A DNA stretch of 64,000 nt from Caulobacter vibrioides (GCA_001449105.1 LNIY01000150.1:49336-113335), one strand, 5' to 3'; counted from the stretch's first letter, positions 7,191 to 16,438 are shown. A program made the numbers and translations. The notes: a model not told the origin generated them from the letters alone.

Positions 7191-8687
7191 TCAGAGACCC
7201 AGCTTCGCCTTCAGCAGGTCGTTGACCGTGCCCGGGTTGGCCTTGCCGCCGGTGGCCTTCATGACCTGGCCGACGAACCAGCCGATGGCCTGGGGCTTGT
7301 CCTTCACGGCCGCGGCCTTGTCGGGGTTGGCGCCGATCAGCTCGTCGATCGCCGCCTCGATGGCGCCGGTGTCGTTGATCTGCACCAGGCCGCGCTTCTC
7401 GACGATCTCGGCCGGACGGCCCTCGCCGGCCCACATGTGCTCGAACACTTCCTTGGCGATCTTCGAGCTGATGGTGCCGTTCTCGATCAGCTCGACCAGC
7501 TGGGCGATGTCCGACGACGGCAGCGGCGAGGCGGCGATCTCGTGGCCGCCCGACGACAGCTTCGACAGCAACTCGTTGGTCACCCAGTTCGACACCAGCT
7601 TGGCGTCGCGGCCTTTCGCTGCGGCTTCGAAATAGTCGGCGCGATCGCTCTCGATGATCAGCACGCCGGCGTCGTAGGCCGACAGACCGTACTGGCTTTG
7701 CAGGCGCTGCTTCTTGGCGTCCGGCAGTTCCGGCAGGGTCTCTTCGATCGACTTCACCCAGGCCGGGTCCAGCACCAGCGGCAGCAGGTCCGGATCGGGG
7801 AAGTAGCGATAGTCGTGCGCCTCTTCCTTCGAACGCATCGAGCGGGTCTCGCCCTTGGTCGGGTCGAACAGGCGGGTTTCCTGGTCGATCGAGCCCCCCT
7901 CTTCGAGAATCTCAATTTGCCGGCGGGCCTCGTACTCGATGGCCTGCTGGATGTAGCGGTAGCTGTTGACGTTCTTGATCTCGCAGCGCGTGCCCAGGTG
8001 CTTGAAGCTGCCGGTCTCGCGGAACTTCTCGTAGTCGCCCGGACGGCAGACCGACACGTTGACGTCGGCGCGAAGGTTGCCCTTCTCCATGTCGCCGTCG
8101 CAGGTGCCCAGATAAACCAGGATCGTGCGCAGCTTCTTGACGTAGGCGGCGGCCTCTTCCGAGGTGCGCATGTCGGGCTTGGAGACGATCTCCATCAGCG
8201 CCGTGCCCGCGCGGTTCAGGTCCACATAGGTGGCGTTCGGGTCCTGGTCGTGCAGCGACTTGCCGGCGTCCTGTTCCAGGTGCAGGCGCTCGATGCGCAC
8301 GTCGAAGGTCGTGCCGTCGTCGCGCTCGACGGTCACCACGCCCTCGCCGACGATCGGCTGGTCGAACTGGCTGATCTGGTAGCCCTGCGGCAGGTCCGGA
8401 TAGAAGTAGTTCTTGCGGTCGAAGCGGCTCTTCAGATTGATCTGCGCCTTCAGGCCCAGGCCCGTCTTCACCGCCTGCTCGACGCAGAAGCGGTTCAGCA
8501 CCGGCAGCATGCCCGGCATGGCCGCGTCCACGAGGCTGACCTGCTCGTTGGGACCGGCGCCGAAGCCGACGGCCGCGCCCGAGAACAGCTTGGACTTGCT
8601 GGCCACCTGGGCGTGAACCTCGAGGCCCAGCACCATTTCCCAGTCGCCGGTGCGACCCTTGATCGTCTTGGAAGCAGCTTCGGTCAT
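7191..8687 (-). CDS. gatB: Aspartyl/glutamyl-tRNA(Asn/Gln) amidotransferase subunit B
   Basis: A 498-residue protein with the GatB hallmarks: VLGLEVHAQV at the N-terminus, LVDAAMPGMLPVLN, RFDRKNYFYPDLPQGYQISQ, then RADVNVSVCRPGD and the HDYRYFPDPDLLPL segment, and a C-terminal YqeY-like helical domain with a WFVGQVMKATGGKANP tail. GatB binds mischarged Glu-tRNA(Gln) or Asp-tRNA(Asn), phosphorylates the side chain and passes it to ammonia produced by GatA. gatA and gatC are not in the window, so the operon is split here. The length fits the family (about 480-500). Certain on sequence. Confidence 0.97.
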   Translation of the reverse strand: MTEAASKTIKGRTGDWEMVLGLEVHAQVASKSKLFSGAAVGFGAGPNEQVSLVDAAMPGMLPVLNRFCVEQAVKTGLGLKAQINLKSRFDRKNYFYPDLPQGYQISQFDQPIVGEGVVTVERDDGTTFDVRIERLHLEQDAGKSLHDQDPNATYVDLNRAGTALMEIVSKPDMRTSEEAAAYVKKLRTILVYLGTCDGDMEKGNLRADVNVSVCRPGDYEKFRETGSFKHLGTRCEIKNVNSYRYIQQAIEYEARRQIEILEEGGSIDQETRLFDPTKGETRSMRSKEEAHDYRYFPDPDLLPLVLDPAWVKSIEETLPELPDAKKQRLQSQYGLSAYDAGVLIIESDRADYFEAAAKGRDAKLVSNWVTNELLSKLSSGGHEIAASPLPSSDIAQLVELIENGTISSKIAKEVFEHMWAGEGRPAEIVEKRGLVQINDTGAIEAAIDELIGANPDKAAAVKDKPQAIGWFVGQVMKATGGKANPGTVNDLLKAKLGL

Positions 8688-8974
8688 GTCTCTTGTCCTC
8701 CCTCCGTCGCCGGAAGGCCGGTTAGCGCGGGCGGCGAAGCAGGCCTCGCCGTTTCAAGGGTTCCTCATGCACCGTGGGGGTCGTGGAGCGCAAGGCTGGC
8801 GGGGTGGTTTGTTGCGGGGGAAAAGCGCTGCCTGTTCCCCCTTCGCCCGCCTTCCGTCGCTCCGGAGTTCTGGCCTTCCGTCATAGCGTAGAGGCAGACA
8901 TCGAAGTTCCAGAGCTTTGCCCCATCGTTCGTCGCCGGCCAAAGCGGTAGAAGAGCACCGACACACGCAGCCGT

Positions 8975-9568
8975 TCAGGTCAGGTGATTAATCGCCTCAC
9001 AAACATTTTCGATGAACTCGACAGTCGCCTCTATGTCTGAAGAATGAACCGGCCACCGTGCACCAGGAAAACCTGGATCAAGGTCAGCCTCATGTGCAAT
9101 TTTATTACGACGATCGACCACAAGAGAAAGTTGATCCTTAATCGACTTCGGCGTCCTAGAGAGCAAGCCGCCTACCCCATCCCACAATTTTACGTCCGAG
9201 TACAGACGTATAGCGTCAGCTATCTTGTCCGGTTGCTGAAATGACAAATGACTATGTTGAAGCCTTATCTCGGCCTCCAACGCGGATCGAGCATCCGCTT
9301 TCGATGACAGCGCCAGCGCGCTAACAGACACCCGAAATCGTGCATAAGCTTCCGTCGGAGATCTCGTTCCGTCAAATATTTGCAAAACACCAAGGCGCGC
9401 GGCTTCGTGGACAAAATGATCGAGGGCGCTGACAGCGAGGACATGCTGAGCCCGGAGAAGGTCGGACGGATCAGCAGCGGCGGTAAGCAGGCCACTGATA
9501 GCCTGATGAAATCCGCCAAGCTCGCGAACTCGAACAATGTTCTGGCGAAATAGCTCGATAGGCGTCAT
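8975..9568 (-). CDS. HEPN-domain protein (putative ribonuclease) of a low-GC island
   Basis: A 197-residue all-helical soluble protein. Near the C-terminus it has RRNKIAHEAD: Arg154-x4-His159 is the R-x4-6-H motif of HEPN ribonucleases, where the pair forms the RNA-cleaving site in a dimer. The N-terminal helix (LLRAQHVLAVSALDHFVHEA) has the Leu-Asp-x2-Val-His pattern I associate with the RiboL-PSP-HEPN branch. The gene starts six bases after the ParA-like gene's stop, so the two are almost surely co-transcribed. Base and codon use are far more AT-rich than the surroundings, pointing to transfer. HEPN enzymes are frequent effectors in phage defence and toxin systems. RNase activity and partner control are inferred; a non-catalytic role is possible. 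Confidence 0.8.
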   Translation of the reverse strand: MTPIELFRQNIVRVRELGGFHQAISGLLTAAADPSDLLRAQHVLAVSALDHFVHEAARLGVLQIFDGTRSPTEAYARFRVSVSALALSSKADARSALEAEIRLQHSHLSFQQPDKIADAIRLYSDVKLWDGVGGLLSRTPKSIKDQLSLVVDRRNKIAHEADLDPGFPGARWPVHSSDIEATVEFIENVCEAINHLT

Positions 9569-9574
9569 ACGATA

Positions 9575-10618
9575 TTACACCGCCAATGAAGCTATACGAT
9601 CTGCACCCTCTGAGAATATGCTAGCAAACTGCTGCATAGACTTCTTCGTTCTCTCAAGGACGATACCTGTTTGCTCGAGCTGAATATCAGTCAAGGCGAA
9701 CACTGGAGCGCTGTGCTTTTGAGACAGCGCAATTAGACCATTGAAATCAGACATTTGCATAAGAGGCTTTCCCAATGGAGCCCCCGCACTGTCGTATACA
9801 TTTTCGGGTAGAAGCATTTCGGCCCCCTCCAGAGCAGGAAGGAGAGTGCCGTCAATTTTCTCGGCAATAGTATCGATCCACTTTTGGAACGCAGCCGATG
9901 GCGTATCCCCCTCACGTAGTCGGTACTTTTGAATGACCGTACCGAGAAATTTAGGGTCGCATGTCGGGAGAGGATACGTCGCCTCTTTTAGTATTTTTTG
10001 ATTGTTAGCCTTGACAGCCCACGCCTTCCAACGAGGCAGAACATTAGAAAGCGAGTCGATAGCCATAGCGGAAAAATAATCCGGTGCCATAGGCACAATA
10101 AAATAGTCACTTATCGAAAGAAGATTCTGATTTACAGGACCAAGACTCGGACTCATATCAATTAACACGAAATCAATTTCGTATTTCTCCGCAGTCGCCT
10201 GTATAAGGGCATAAATAGCCCCAGGCAAATTCTGTAACGTTGGCAGCGATCCGGACAATTCCTGCGCTATGCCAAGCGTTGTTTCATATTCGGCCAATCC
10301 GATATGACCCGGCAGAATGAACAGATTTGGCTGACCATCCATAGCATCGCAAACAACGGGTCCGATTGGCACTGGTTTAGATTCAAATGCTGGCGCGAGA
10401 CCATCCCTGATGTTTCTCACACCGCCCGAATTGTACACGCCTTCCAAATCCTCGACGCCACTGAGACCGTAGAACATCCCAGTCAGATTGCACTGAGGAT
10501 CACAGTCCACTAGGAGAACCTTCTTCCCCTTCGCGGCGAGCATCCAGCCCAAATTGAATGCGGTCGTTGTTTTACTCACGCCGCCTTTGTGATTGAACAG
10601 GCTGATCAGTTTGGCCAT
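9575..10618 (-). CDS. ParA/MinD-family ATPase of a low-GC island
   Basis: A 347-residue cytoplasmic protein. It opens MAKLISLFNHKGGVSKTTTA, with the deviant Walker A motif KGGxxKTT of ParA ATPases; VLLVDCDPQCNLT is Walker A' and FVLIDMSPSLGPVNQN is the Walker B region. ParA proteins dimerise on ATP and bind DNA or a partner. No ParB or parS-like site is seen nearby, unlike a chromosome or plasmid partition locus; the partner is a HEPN protein instead. About 80 residues after the Walker B region look unlike ordinary ParA. The upstream extension in the same frame was rejected because MAKLISLF begins exactly at the P-loop strand. AT-rich and probably acquired. Perhaps a sensor or regulator of the HEPN effector; function unproven. 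Confidence 0.85.
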   Translation of the reverse strand: MAKLISLFNHKGGVSKTTTAFNLGWMLAAKGKKVLLVDCDPQCNLTGMFYGLSGVEDLEGVYNSGGVRNIRDGLAPAFESKPVPIGPVVCDAMDGQPNLFILPGHIGLAEYETTLGIAQELSGSLPTLQNLPGAIYALIQATAEKYEIDFVLIDMSPSLGPVNQNLLSISDYFIVPMAPDYFSAMAIDSLSNVLPRWKAWAVKANNQKILKEATYPLPTCDPKFLGTVIQKYRLREGDTPSAAFQKWIDTIAEKIDGTLLPALEGAEMLLPENVYDSAGAPLGKPLMQMSDFNGLIALSQKHSAPVFALTDIQLEQTGIVLERTKKSMQQFASIFSEGADRIASLAV

Positions 10619-10837
10619 TGCACCACTCGCTTTTGGACAGCGTAGCCCGTCAGTGAGCCAAGGTGAAGCTGCATTGGCCGCCGTCAGCTGGAGCCGGAAT
10701 TTCGCAAATTCCTGCCGAAGTGGCGGAAAAATTAGCCTCGGGACAATCGCGTTACCAAGAAGCGGACGCACCTAATAAAGAGCTTGGCGCTTAAAACGCG
10801 GACCTATCGAATGCCGAAAGGCATCGCCAGCCTCCCC

Positions 10838-13282
10838 TCACGTCCCCCGAGGCTTTGCCCGCGTCGTCGGCGCGGCGCTGGCCGGGTCATCCGGCCACAC
10901 GTGCCGCGGATAGCGCCCCTTCATCTCCACCTTCACCTCGCGCCAGGAGCCTTTCCAGAAGCCCGGCAGGTCCTTGGTGATCTGGATCGGGCGGTGGGCG
11001 GGCGACAGCAGGGCCAGGGTCAGGGGGACCTTCCCATGGGCGACCGACGGGTGCTCGGCCAGGCCGTAAAGCTCGCCCACCCGCACCTCGACGCGGGGGC
11101 CGCCCTCGGCGCCATAATCGATGGCGAAGGTCGAGCCGGTCGGGGCGGTGAAGCGCGCCGGGGCCTGGGCCTCGATGCGGCCCTGCATGTCCCACGGGAT
11201 CAGCGTCTTGATCGCCGCCTCCAGCGTGCCTTCGTCGAGGCTGGCCAGCGACGAGCGCCCGGCCAGCAGGGGCTCCAGCCATTCGTCCAGGCGAGCGACC
11301 AAGGCCGCTTCCGACAGGTCCGGCCAGGCCTCTCCGTCGTTGGCGCGCAGGAAGGCCACGCGGTCGAGCAGCCCCCTGCCCCGCTCGCCCAGCTTCAGGG
11401 CGGCCAGGCCTTCGCTGCGCACCTGGTCGGCCAGGGCCCCAGCGATCAGGGCAGGGTCGGGCCTGTCGATGATCTTCTCGTCGACGACCAGCTTACCCAG
11501 GCGCAGCAGGCGCTTGGCGCGCAGCTTGCCGCCGCCGCTGGTCTCCAGCCGGTCCTCAGCCACGAGGCGGTCGGCGAAGGCGGCGCGCAGGGCGTCCTCG
11601 TCCAGGGGCGCGGCCAGCAGGATACGGTCGCGGGCGTCGCCGCCGCCCAGCTCGCCCACCGCCAGCCAGGTCTCGCGGGCCAGGGCGTCGGTCGGCTCCA
11701 GATAGACGCCGCGACCGCTGGCCAGCTGGTATTCGCCAGGCTTGCCCCGCGCCCGGGCCACCCGTTCGGGATAGGCCTCGGCCAGCAGCAAGGCATCGTC
11801 CAGGGGTTCCGCGCCGCTGGGCTTGCCGGCCTGGCGCGACCAGCGCTCGGCCAGAGCGCGGGCGTCGCGGGCTCTCGGCGTGCGGTCGCGGCCGAAGCCC
11901 TCCAGCCGCTGGCGTAGGTCAACGCCCCGGCCGCCCAGGCCCTGCTCGCTGAGCACGGCGGCGATCTCGGCGGCGCGGTGGGCCTGGCCGGAGGCGGCGG
12001 CGCGGGCGACCATGTGGGCCAGCCTGGGGGCGAGCGGCATGTTCGACAGCGCCTTGCCGTGCGCGGACAGGCCGCCGTTGGCGTCCAGCGCCTGCAAGCG
12101 ATTGAGCAAAGAGCGCGCTTCGCTGAAGGCGGCCTTGGGCGGCGGGTCGAGGAAGGCCAGCCCCTCGGCGTCCTTGGCGCCCCAGCGGGCGAGGTCCAGC
12201 GCCAGGCGCGACAGGTCGGCCTCCAGGATCTCCGGCCGGGCGAAGGCCGTCAGGGCGCGGGTCTCCGGCTCGTCCCACAGGCGGTAGCAGACGCCGGGCT
12301 CGACGCGGCCGGCGCGCCCCCGGCGCTGGTCGGCGGCGGCGCGGGCCACCCGCACCGTCTCCAGCCGGGTCAGGCCGCTGGACGGGTCGAAGCGCGGCAC
12401 GCGGGAGAGGCCCGCGTCGATCACCACGCGCACGCCCTCGATGGTCAGGCTGGTCTCGGCGATCGAGGTGGCCAGCACCACCTTGCGGCGGCCGGCCGGC
12501 GCGGGCTGCACGGCCCGGTCCTGCTCGGCCGGATCCAGCGCGCCGTACAGGGGAGCAAGATCGACGTCAGGCCGGCGCAGGCGCTCGGCCAGCCAGCTCT
12601 CGGCGCGGCGGATCTCGCCCTGGCCAGGCAGGAAGACGAGGACGGAGCCGCTTTCCTCGGCCAGGGCCCGCTCGACGGCGCGACCGACCCGCTCCTCCAG
12701 GCGCTGGCGATCGTCGCGGCCCAGATAGCGGGTCTCGACCGGGAACATCCGTCCCTCGCTCTCGACGACCGGCGCATCGCCCAGCAGGGCCGAGACGCGG
12801 GCGCCGTCCAGCGTGGCCGACATCACCAGGATCTTCAGGTCGTCGCGCAGCAGGCCCTGGGAATCGCGCGCCAGGGCCAGGCCGAGGTCGGCGTCCAGGC
12901 TGCGCTCGTGGAACTCGTCGAAGATCACGCAGGCGACGCCGTCCAGGCCCGGGTCGTCGAGAATCATCCGTGTGAAGACGCCCTCGGTGACCACCTCGAT
13001 GCGGGTTTTCGCCGACACCTTCGACTGCAGGCGCACGCGGAAACCGACGGTTTCGCCGACGCTCTCGCCCAGGGTCTGGGCCATGCGCGAGGCGGCGGCC
13101 CGGGCGGCCAGGCGCCGGGGCTCCAGCATGACGATCTTGCCGCCGCCGACCCACGCTTCCTCCAACAGGGCCAAGGGAACGGCCGTGGTCTTGCCCGCGC
13201 CGGGCGGCGCCACGAGAACGGCGGTCTCGCGGTCGGACAAGGCGCCTTTGAGCGCGGGAATGGCCTGAAAAATGGGCAGCAT
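10838..13282 (-). CDS. hrpB: ATP-dependent DExH helicase HrpB
   Basis: 814 residues, the normal HrpB length. In order: Walker A APPGAGKTT (Lys31), EPRRLAARAAA (motif Ia), DEFHERSLD (122-130, DExH box), VMSATLDG (motif III), ATSIAETSLTIEGV and QRRGRAGR (motifs V and VI), the helicase-associated HA2 region, and the C-terminal HrpB domain ending FWKGSWREVKVEMKGRYPRHVWPDDP, diagnostic for the family. Bacterial HrpB proteins are RNA or nucleic-acid helicases of uncertain role, related to eukaryotic DEAH splicing helicases. It is a single gene just past the low-GC island; a small GAAA-loop hairpin lies about 20 bases beyond its stop. Confidence 0.95.
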   Translation of the reverse strand: MLPIFQAIPALKGALSDRETAVLVAPPGAGKTTAVPLALLEEAWVGGGKIVMLEPRRLAARAAASRMAQTLGESVGETVGFRVRLQSKVSAKTRIEVVTEGVFTRMILDDPGLDGVACVIFDEFHERSLDADLGLALARDSQGLLRDDLKILVMSATLDGARVSALLGDAPVVESEGRMFPVETRYLGRDDRQRLEERVGRAVERALAEESGSVLVFLPGQGEIRRAESWLAERLRRPDVDLAPLYGALDPAEQDRAVQPAPAGRRKVVLATSIAETSLTIEGVRVVIDAGLSRVPRFDPSSGLTRLETVRVARAAADQRRGRAGRVEPGVCYRLWDEPETRALTAFARPEILEADLSRLALDLARWGAKDAEGLAFLDPPPKAAFSEARSLLNRLQALDANGGLSAHGKALSNMPLAPRLAHMVARAAASGQAHRAAEIAAVLSEQGLGGRGVDLRQRLEGFGRDRTPRARDARALAERWSRQAGKPSGAEPLDDALLLAEAYPERVARARGKPGEYQLASGRGVYLEPTDALARETWLAVGELGGGDARDRILLAAPLDEDALRAAFADRLVAEDRLETSGGGKLRAKRLLRLGKLVVDEKIIDRPDPALIAGALADQVRSEGLAALKLGERGRGLLDRVAFLRANDGEAWPDLSEAALVARLDEWLEPLLAGRSSLASLDEGTLEAAIKTLIPWDMQGRIEAQAPARFTAPTGSTFAIDYGAEGGPRVEVRVGELYGLAEHPSVAHGKVPLTLALLSPAHRPIQITKDLPGFWKGSWREVKVEMKGRYPRHVWPDDPASAAPTTRAKPRGT

Positions 13283-13464
13283 CGCGCCCGGCTTTAGCTG
13301 GGCTGGGGATCAACGCCAAGCAGGACTGGACTAGCCTCGTCGGCGGAGAACATTTACGCGCTTCGGCGGCGCGGCCTTGACCCCATGCTCATAAACGGGT
13401 CACCGTCCGCAAAATTTTCCAAAGGCGACCCCCGGGGGGGAGTCTTGCCTATCCAGGAGGAACT

Positions 13465-15081
13465 ATGTGGCGCGTTAAATCGCTTGATGCGATCCTTGCG
13501 ACGGCTGAGAAAAAATCCCTTCATCGCTCGCTCGGACCGATCCAGCTGACGCTGCTGGGGGTGGGCGCCATCATCGGTACGGGGATCTTCGTCCTGACCG
13601 CCGCCGCCGCCCAGAAGGCCGGCCCCGGCATGATGTGGAGCTTCGTGATCGCCGGCGCCGTCTGCGCCATCGCCGCGCTCTGCTACTCCGAACTGGCCTC
13701 GATGGTCCCGGTCTCGGGCTCGGCCTACACCTATTCCTACGCCGTGATGGGCGAGCCGCTGGCCTGGATGGTCGGCTGGGCCCTGATCCTGGAATACGCC
13801 GTCGCCGCCAGCGCCGTCTCCGCCGGCTGGTCCGGCTACTTCCTCGGCCTGATCGAGAACGCCCTGGGCTTCCAGTGGCCCGCCCTGCTGAAGGCCGGCC
13901 CGGCCTGGTCGATGAACGGCTTCATCCCGGTGGCCGACTTCAGCGTCGGCATCGTCAACATCCCGGCCATCCTGGTGGCGCTGGCCGTGACCGGCCTGCT
14001 GGTGCTCGGCACCACCGAAAGCGCCCGCGTCAACGCCGTGCTCGTGGCCATCAAGGTCACCGCCCTGACCGCCTTCATCGTGCTGACCATCCCGGTCATC
14101 AAGAGCGGCAACTTCTCGCCCTTCGCCCCCAACGGCTGGTTCGGCCCCGAAGGCACCAGCGGCATGGGCATCGTCGGCGCCGCCGCCTCGATCTTCTTCG
14201 CCTATGTCGGCTTCGACGCCGTGTCGACCGCCGCCGAAGAGACCAAGAACCCGCAGCGCAACGTTCCGATCGGCCTGATCGGCAGCCTGGCGCTCTGCAC
14301 CGTCTTCTATCTGCTCGTCGCCGCCGGCGCGATCGGCGCCATCGGCGCCCAGCCGGTGTTCGGCGCCGACGGCTCGGCCGTCCAGCCCGGCTCGGCCGCC
14401 TTCCAGGCCGCCTGCGCCCTGGCCGACAACAGCGGCCGCCTGGTCTGCTCGAACGAAGCCCTCGCCCACGTCCTGCGCGAGATCAACTGGCCGGTGGTCG
14501 GCAACCTGCTGGGCCTGGCCGCGAACCTGGCCCTGCCCTCGGTCATCCTGATGATGATCTACGGCCAGACCCGCATCTTCTTCGTCATGGCCCGCGACGG
14601 CCTGCTGCCGGAGAAGCTCGCCACCATCCACCCGAAGTTCAAGACGCCCTACATCGTGACCATCGTCACGGGCATCTTCGTCGCCATCGCCGCCGCCTTC
14701 TTCCCGGTGGGTCAGCTGGCCGACATCTCGAACTCGGGCACCCTGTTCGCCTTCTTCATGGTGGCGATCGCTGTGATGGTGCTGCGCGTGAAGGACCCGA
14801 ACCGTCCGCGTCCGTTCAAGACCCCGCTGGTGTGGGTCGTGGCTCCGCTGGCCATGGTCGGCTGCGCGGCGCTCTACTTCAACCTGCCGGCCGAAGCCAT
14901 GCTGGTCCTCCCGATCTGGGGCGCCATCGGCATGGTGATCTACCTGGCCTACGGCATCCGCAAGAGCCACCTCGGCCGCGGCCTGATCGACGTGCCGGAA
15001 CTGGCCGCCGACGCGCCGGCCGGCCCCGTTCCGCCGATGCCGGGCGCCCCGGCCCCGGGTTCGCCCGAGGAACGGTCTTGA
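13465..15081 (+). CDS. Amino-acid permease, APC superfamily (CAT-like)
   Basis: A 538-residue inner-membrane transporter with about 12-14 helices. The first helix carries GVGAIIGTGIFVLTA, the unwound substrate-binding motif of APC transporters. FFAYVGFDAVSTAAEETKNPQRNVP (helix 6 and following) and YGQTRIFFVMARDGLLP are typical of the cationic amino-acid transporter branch (YfnA/CAT). The C-terminus is a Pro/Ala-rich cytoplasmic tail. CAGGAGGAACT directly before ATG is a near-ideal ribosome site. Substrate cannot be read from sequence; basic or small neutral amino acids are likely. It is monocistronic, ending at a strong terminator. Confidence 0.9.
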   Translation: MWRVKSLDAILATAEKKSLHRSLGPIQLTLLGVGAIIGTGIFVLTAAAAQKAGPGMMWSFVIAGAVCAIAALCYSELASMVPVSGSAYTYSYAVMGEPLAWMVGWALILEYAVAASAVSAGWSGYFLGLIENALGFQWPALLKAGPAWSMNGFIPVADFSVGIVNIPAILVALAVTGLLVLGTTESARVNAVLVAIKVTALTAFIVLTIPVIKSGNFSPFAPNGWFGPEGTSGMGIVGAAASIFFAYVGFDAVSTAAEETKNPQRNVPIGLIGSLALCTVFYLLVAAGAIGAIGAQPVFGADGSAVQPGSAAFQAACALADNSGRLVCSNEALAHVLREINWPVVGNLLGLAANLALPSVILMMIYGQTRIFFVMARDGLLPEKLATIHPKFKTPYIVTIVTGIFVAIAAAFFPVGQLADISNSGTLFAFFMVAIAVMVLRVKDPNRPRPFKTPLVWVVAPLAMVGCAALYFNLPAEAMLVLPIWGAIGMVIYLAYGIRKSHLGRGLIDVPELAADAPAGPVPPMPGAPAPGSPEERS

Positions 15082-15107
15082 TCTCGAGACAGTAGTCTCT
15101 AGTTCAG

Positions 15108-15142
15108 ACGGGCGGGAACTTCGGTTCCCGCCCGTTTTCGTT
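15108..15142 (+). terminator. Strong terminator after the amino-acid permease
   Basis: A 12-base perfect stem (ACGGGCGGGAAC / GTTCCCGCCCGT) closes a TTCG tetraloop and is followed by TTTCGTTT. Confidence 0.9.
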
Positions 15143-15155
15143 TGGAGCCGACACC

Positions 15156-15866
15156 TTGACCACCCAGTCGCCCATCGGCGCCGTCATCGCCCCGGTCACG
15201 CCGCTGCAGCAGAACTGCACGATCGTCTGGTGCTCGAAGACCAAGAAGGCCGCGATCATCGACCCGGGCGGCGAGGTCGACCGCCTGCTGCGCGCGCTGA
15301 ACGACCAGGGCCTGACGCTGGAGAAGATCTGGATCACCCACGGCCACATGGACCACGCCGGCGGCGCGGCCGAGCTGAAGGCCAGGACCGGCGTGCCGAT
15401 AGAGGGCCCGCACAAGGACGACCAGTTCTGGATCGACCGCATCCAGGAAAGCGGCGAGATGTACGGCGTGCCCGAGGCGCGCATCTTTGTGCCCGATCGC
15501 TGGCTGGAGGACGGCGACGTCGTCACCCTGGGCGAGACGGCTTTCGAGGTCCTGCACTGCCCGGGCCACACGCCGGGCCACGTGGTCTTCTTCCACCGCG
15601 AGACCAAGTTCGCCCAGGTGGGCGACGTGCTGTTCCAGGGCTCGATCGGCCGCACCGACTTTCCGCGCGGCAACCACCAGGACCTGATCGACGCCATCAC
15701 CGGCAAGCTGTGGCCGCTGGGCGACGACATCCGCTTCGTGCCGGGTCACGGCCCGATGTCGAGCTTCGGCGCCGAGCGCCGCACCAACCCCTTCGTCGGC
15801 GACCGCGCGGTCGCGGCCATGAAGGGCCCCGGCTACACGGCTCCGGTGAACCGCTCGCCGGGGTGA
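15156..15866 (+). CDS. Metallo-beta-lactamase-fold hydrolase (GloB-like, YcbL type)
   Basis: A 236-residue cytoplasmic protein with the binuclear-metal signature THGHMDHAGG (His62, His64, Asp66, His67), a downstream GHTPGH histidine and GDVLFQGSIGRTD, which carries the bridging Asp. This matches short hydroxyacylglutathione hydrolase-like proteins (GloC/YcbL), which hydrolyse S-lactoylglutathione in methylglyoxal detoxification; other thioesters are possible. Translation appears to start at TTG 15156, because GGAG lies eight bases before it and no ATG or GTG fits as well. The gene begins right after the permease terminator and is convergent with an EF-hand gene seven bases away. Confidence 0.85.
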   Translation: MTTQSPIGAVIAPVTPLQQNCTIVWCSKTKKAAIIDPGGEVDRLLRALNDQGLTLEKIWITHGHMDHAGGAAELKARTGVPIEGPHKDDQFWIDRIQESGEMYGVPEARIFVPDRWLEDGDVVTLGETAFEVLHCPGHTPGHVVFFHRETKFAQVGDVLFQGSIGRTDFPRGNHQDLIDAITGKLWPLGDDIRFVPGHGPMSSFGAERRTNPFVGDRAVAAMKGPGYTAPVNRSPG

Positions 15867-15872
15867 ACGCCT

Positions 15873-16334
15873 CTACTGACGCGGCGGCGGGCCGCCGGCG
15901 GGGGCTGGACGGAGCTCCTCGCCCGTCAGCTTGCCGTCGCCGTCCTTGTCGGCGGCCCCGAACTGGGTCCGGCTGGCGGCCAGCGCCTCGTCCCTGGTGA
16001 TCCGGCCGTCCTTGTCGGCGTCCTGGGCGGCCAGCTGGGCCAGCATCCGGCCGCCGAAGCCGCCTCCGCCGGGGCCGCCCTGCCCCTCGCGCTGGACGAA
16101 GCGCTGCTTGATCGCCTCCAGCTCGGCCGCGTCGATCACGCCGTCCTTGTTGGCGTCCATGCGCTCGAAGCGCTGCAGGGCGAAGGCCTCGTACTCGGCG
16201 GCGGTGACCACGCCATCGCCGTCGGCGTCCGGGCCGCGCATGCCGGAACCGGGCTGGCCGGAACCAGGCTGGGCATGGGCCGCGGCGGCCCCCAGCAGCG
16301 ACAATCCAAGGACGGCGCAAACGAGTCGGTTCAT
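15873..16334 (-). CDS. Secreted protein with four EF-hand calcium-binding loops
   Basis: A 153-residue protein with a signal peptide (cleavage near AHA-QP). Four canonical 12-residue EF-hand loops are readable: 36-47, 60-71, 105-116 and 129-140, each D-x-D/N-x-D-G-x-[ILV]-x-x-x-E. A Gly-rich linker (GGPGGGGFGG) separates the two pairs. It should bind Ca2+ in the periplasm. The gene is divergent from the response-regulator gene 16439, so the 104-base gap holds promoters for both. A second EF-hand protein lies on the far side of the two-component system, which suggests a common calcium-linked response. The functional link is inference. Confidence 0.85.
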   Translation of the reverse strand: MNRLVCAVLGLSLLGAAAAHAQPGSGQPGSGMRGPDADGDGVVTAAEYEAFALQRFERMDANKDGVIDAAELEAIKQRFVQREGQGGPGGGGFGGRMLAQLAAQDADKDGRITRDEALAASRTQFGAADKDGDGKLTGEELRPAPAGGPPPRQ

Positions 16335-16438
16335 GAAGACGCTCCGTGGCGATTTGACGCTAGAGGGCCACGATCAGGTTGCGCGCCTGTTGCAAGCATG
16401 AAATCTGACGGTGACAGGGGCATGAAAGGACCATCGGC

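Larger units (their letters stand above)
8975..10771. other. Low-GC genomic island carrying the ParA-HEPN pair
   Basis: This segment is visibly AT-rich. A hand count of 10081-10140 gives 24 G+C in 60, against 47 in 60 for 12181-12240 inside hrpB. It sits between two housekeeping genes, gatB and hrpB. I found no integrase, transposase, tRNA or convincing flanking direct repeat; a shared AGAGCTT near 8909 and 10781 is too short to count. The 287-base gap 8688-8974 on the gatB side is GC-rich and holds no gene I can support. Confidence 0.75.

Noticed and set aside
8688..8974. Possible gene or attachment site at the left edge of the ParA-HEPN island
   Set aside because: Short open frames there have no coding signature, and no convincing direct repeat matches the right edge (only AGAGCTT, seven bases).
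9575..10771. Chromosome or plasmid partition (parAB) locus
   Set aside because: No ParB gene and no repeated parS-like sites around it; the companion gene is a HEPN protein.
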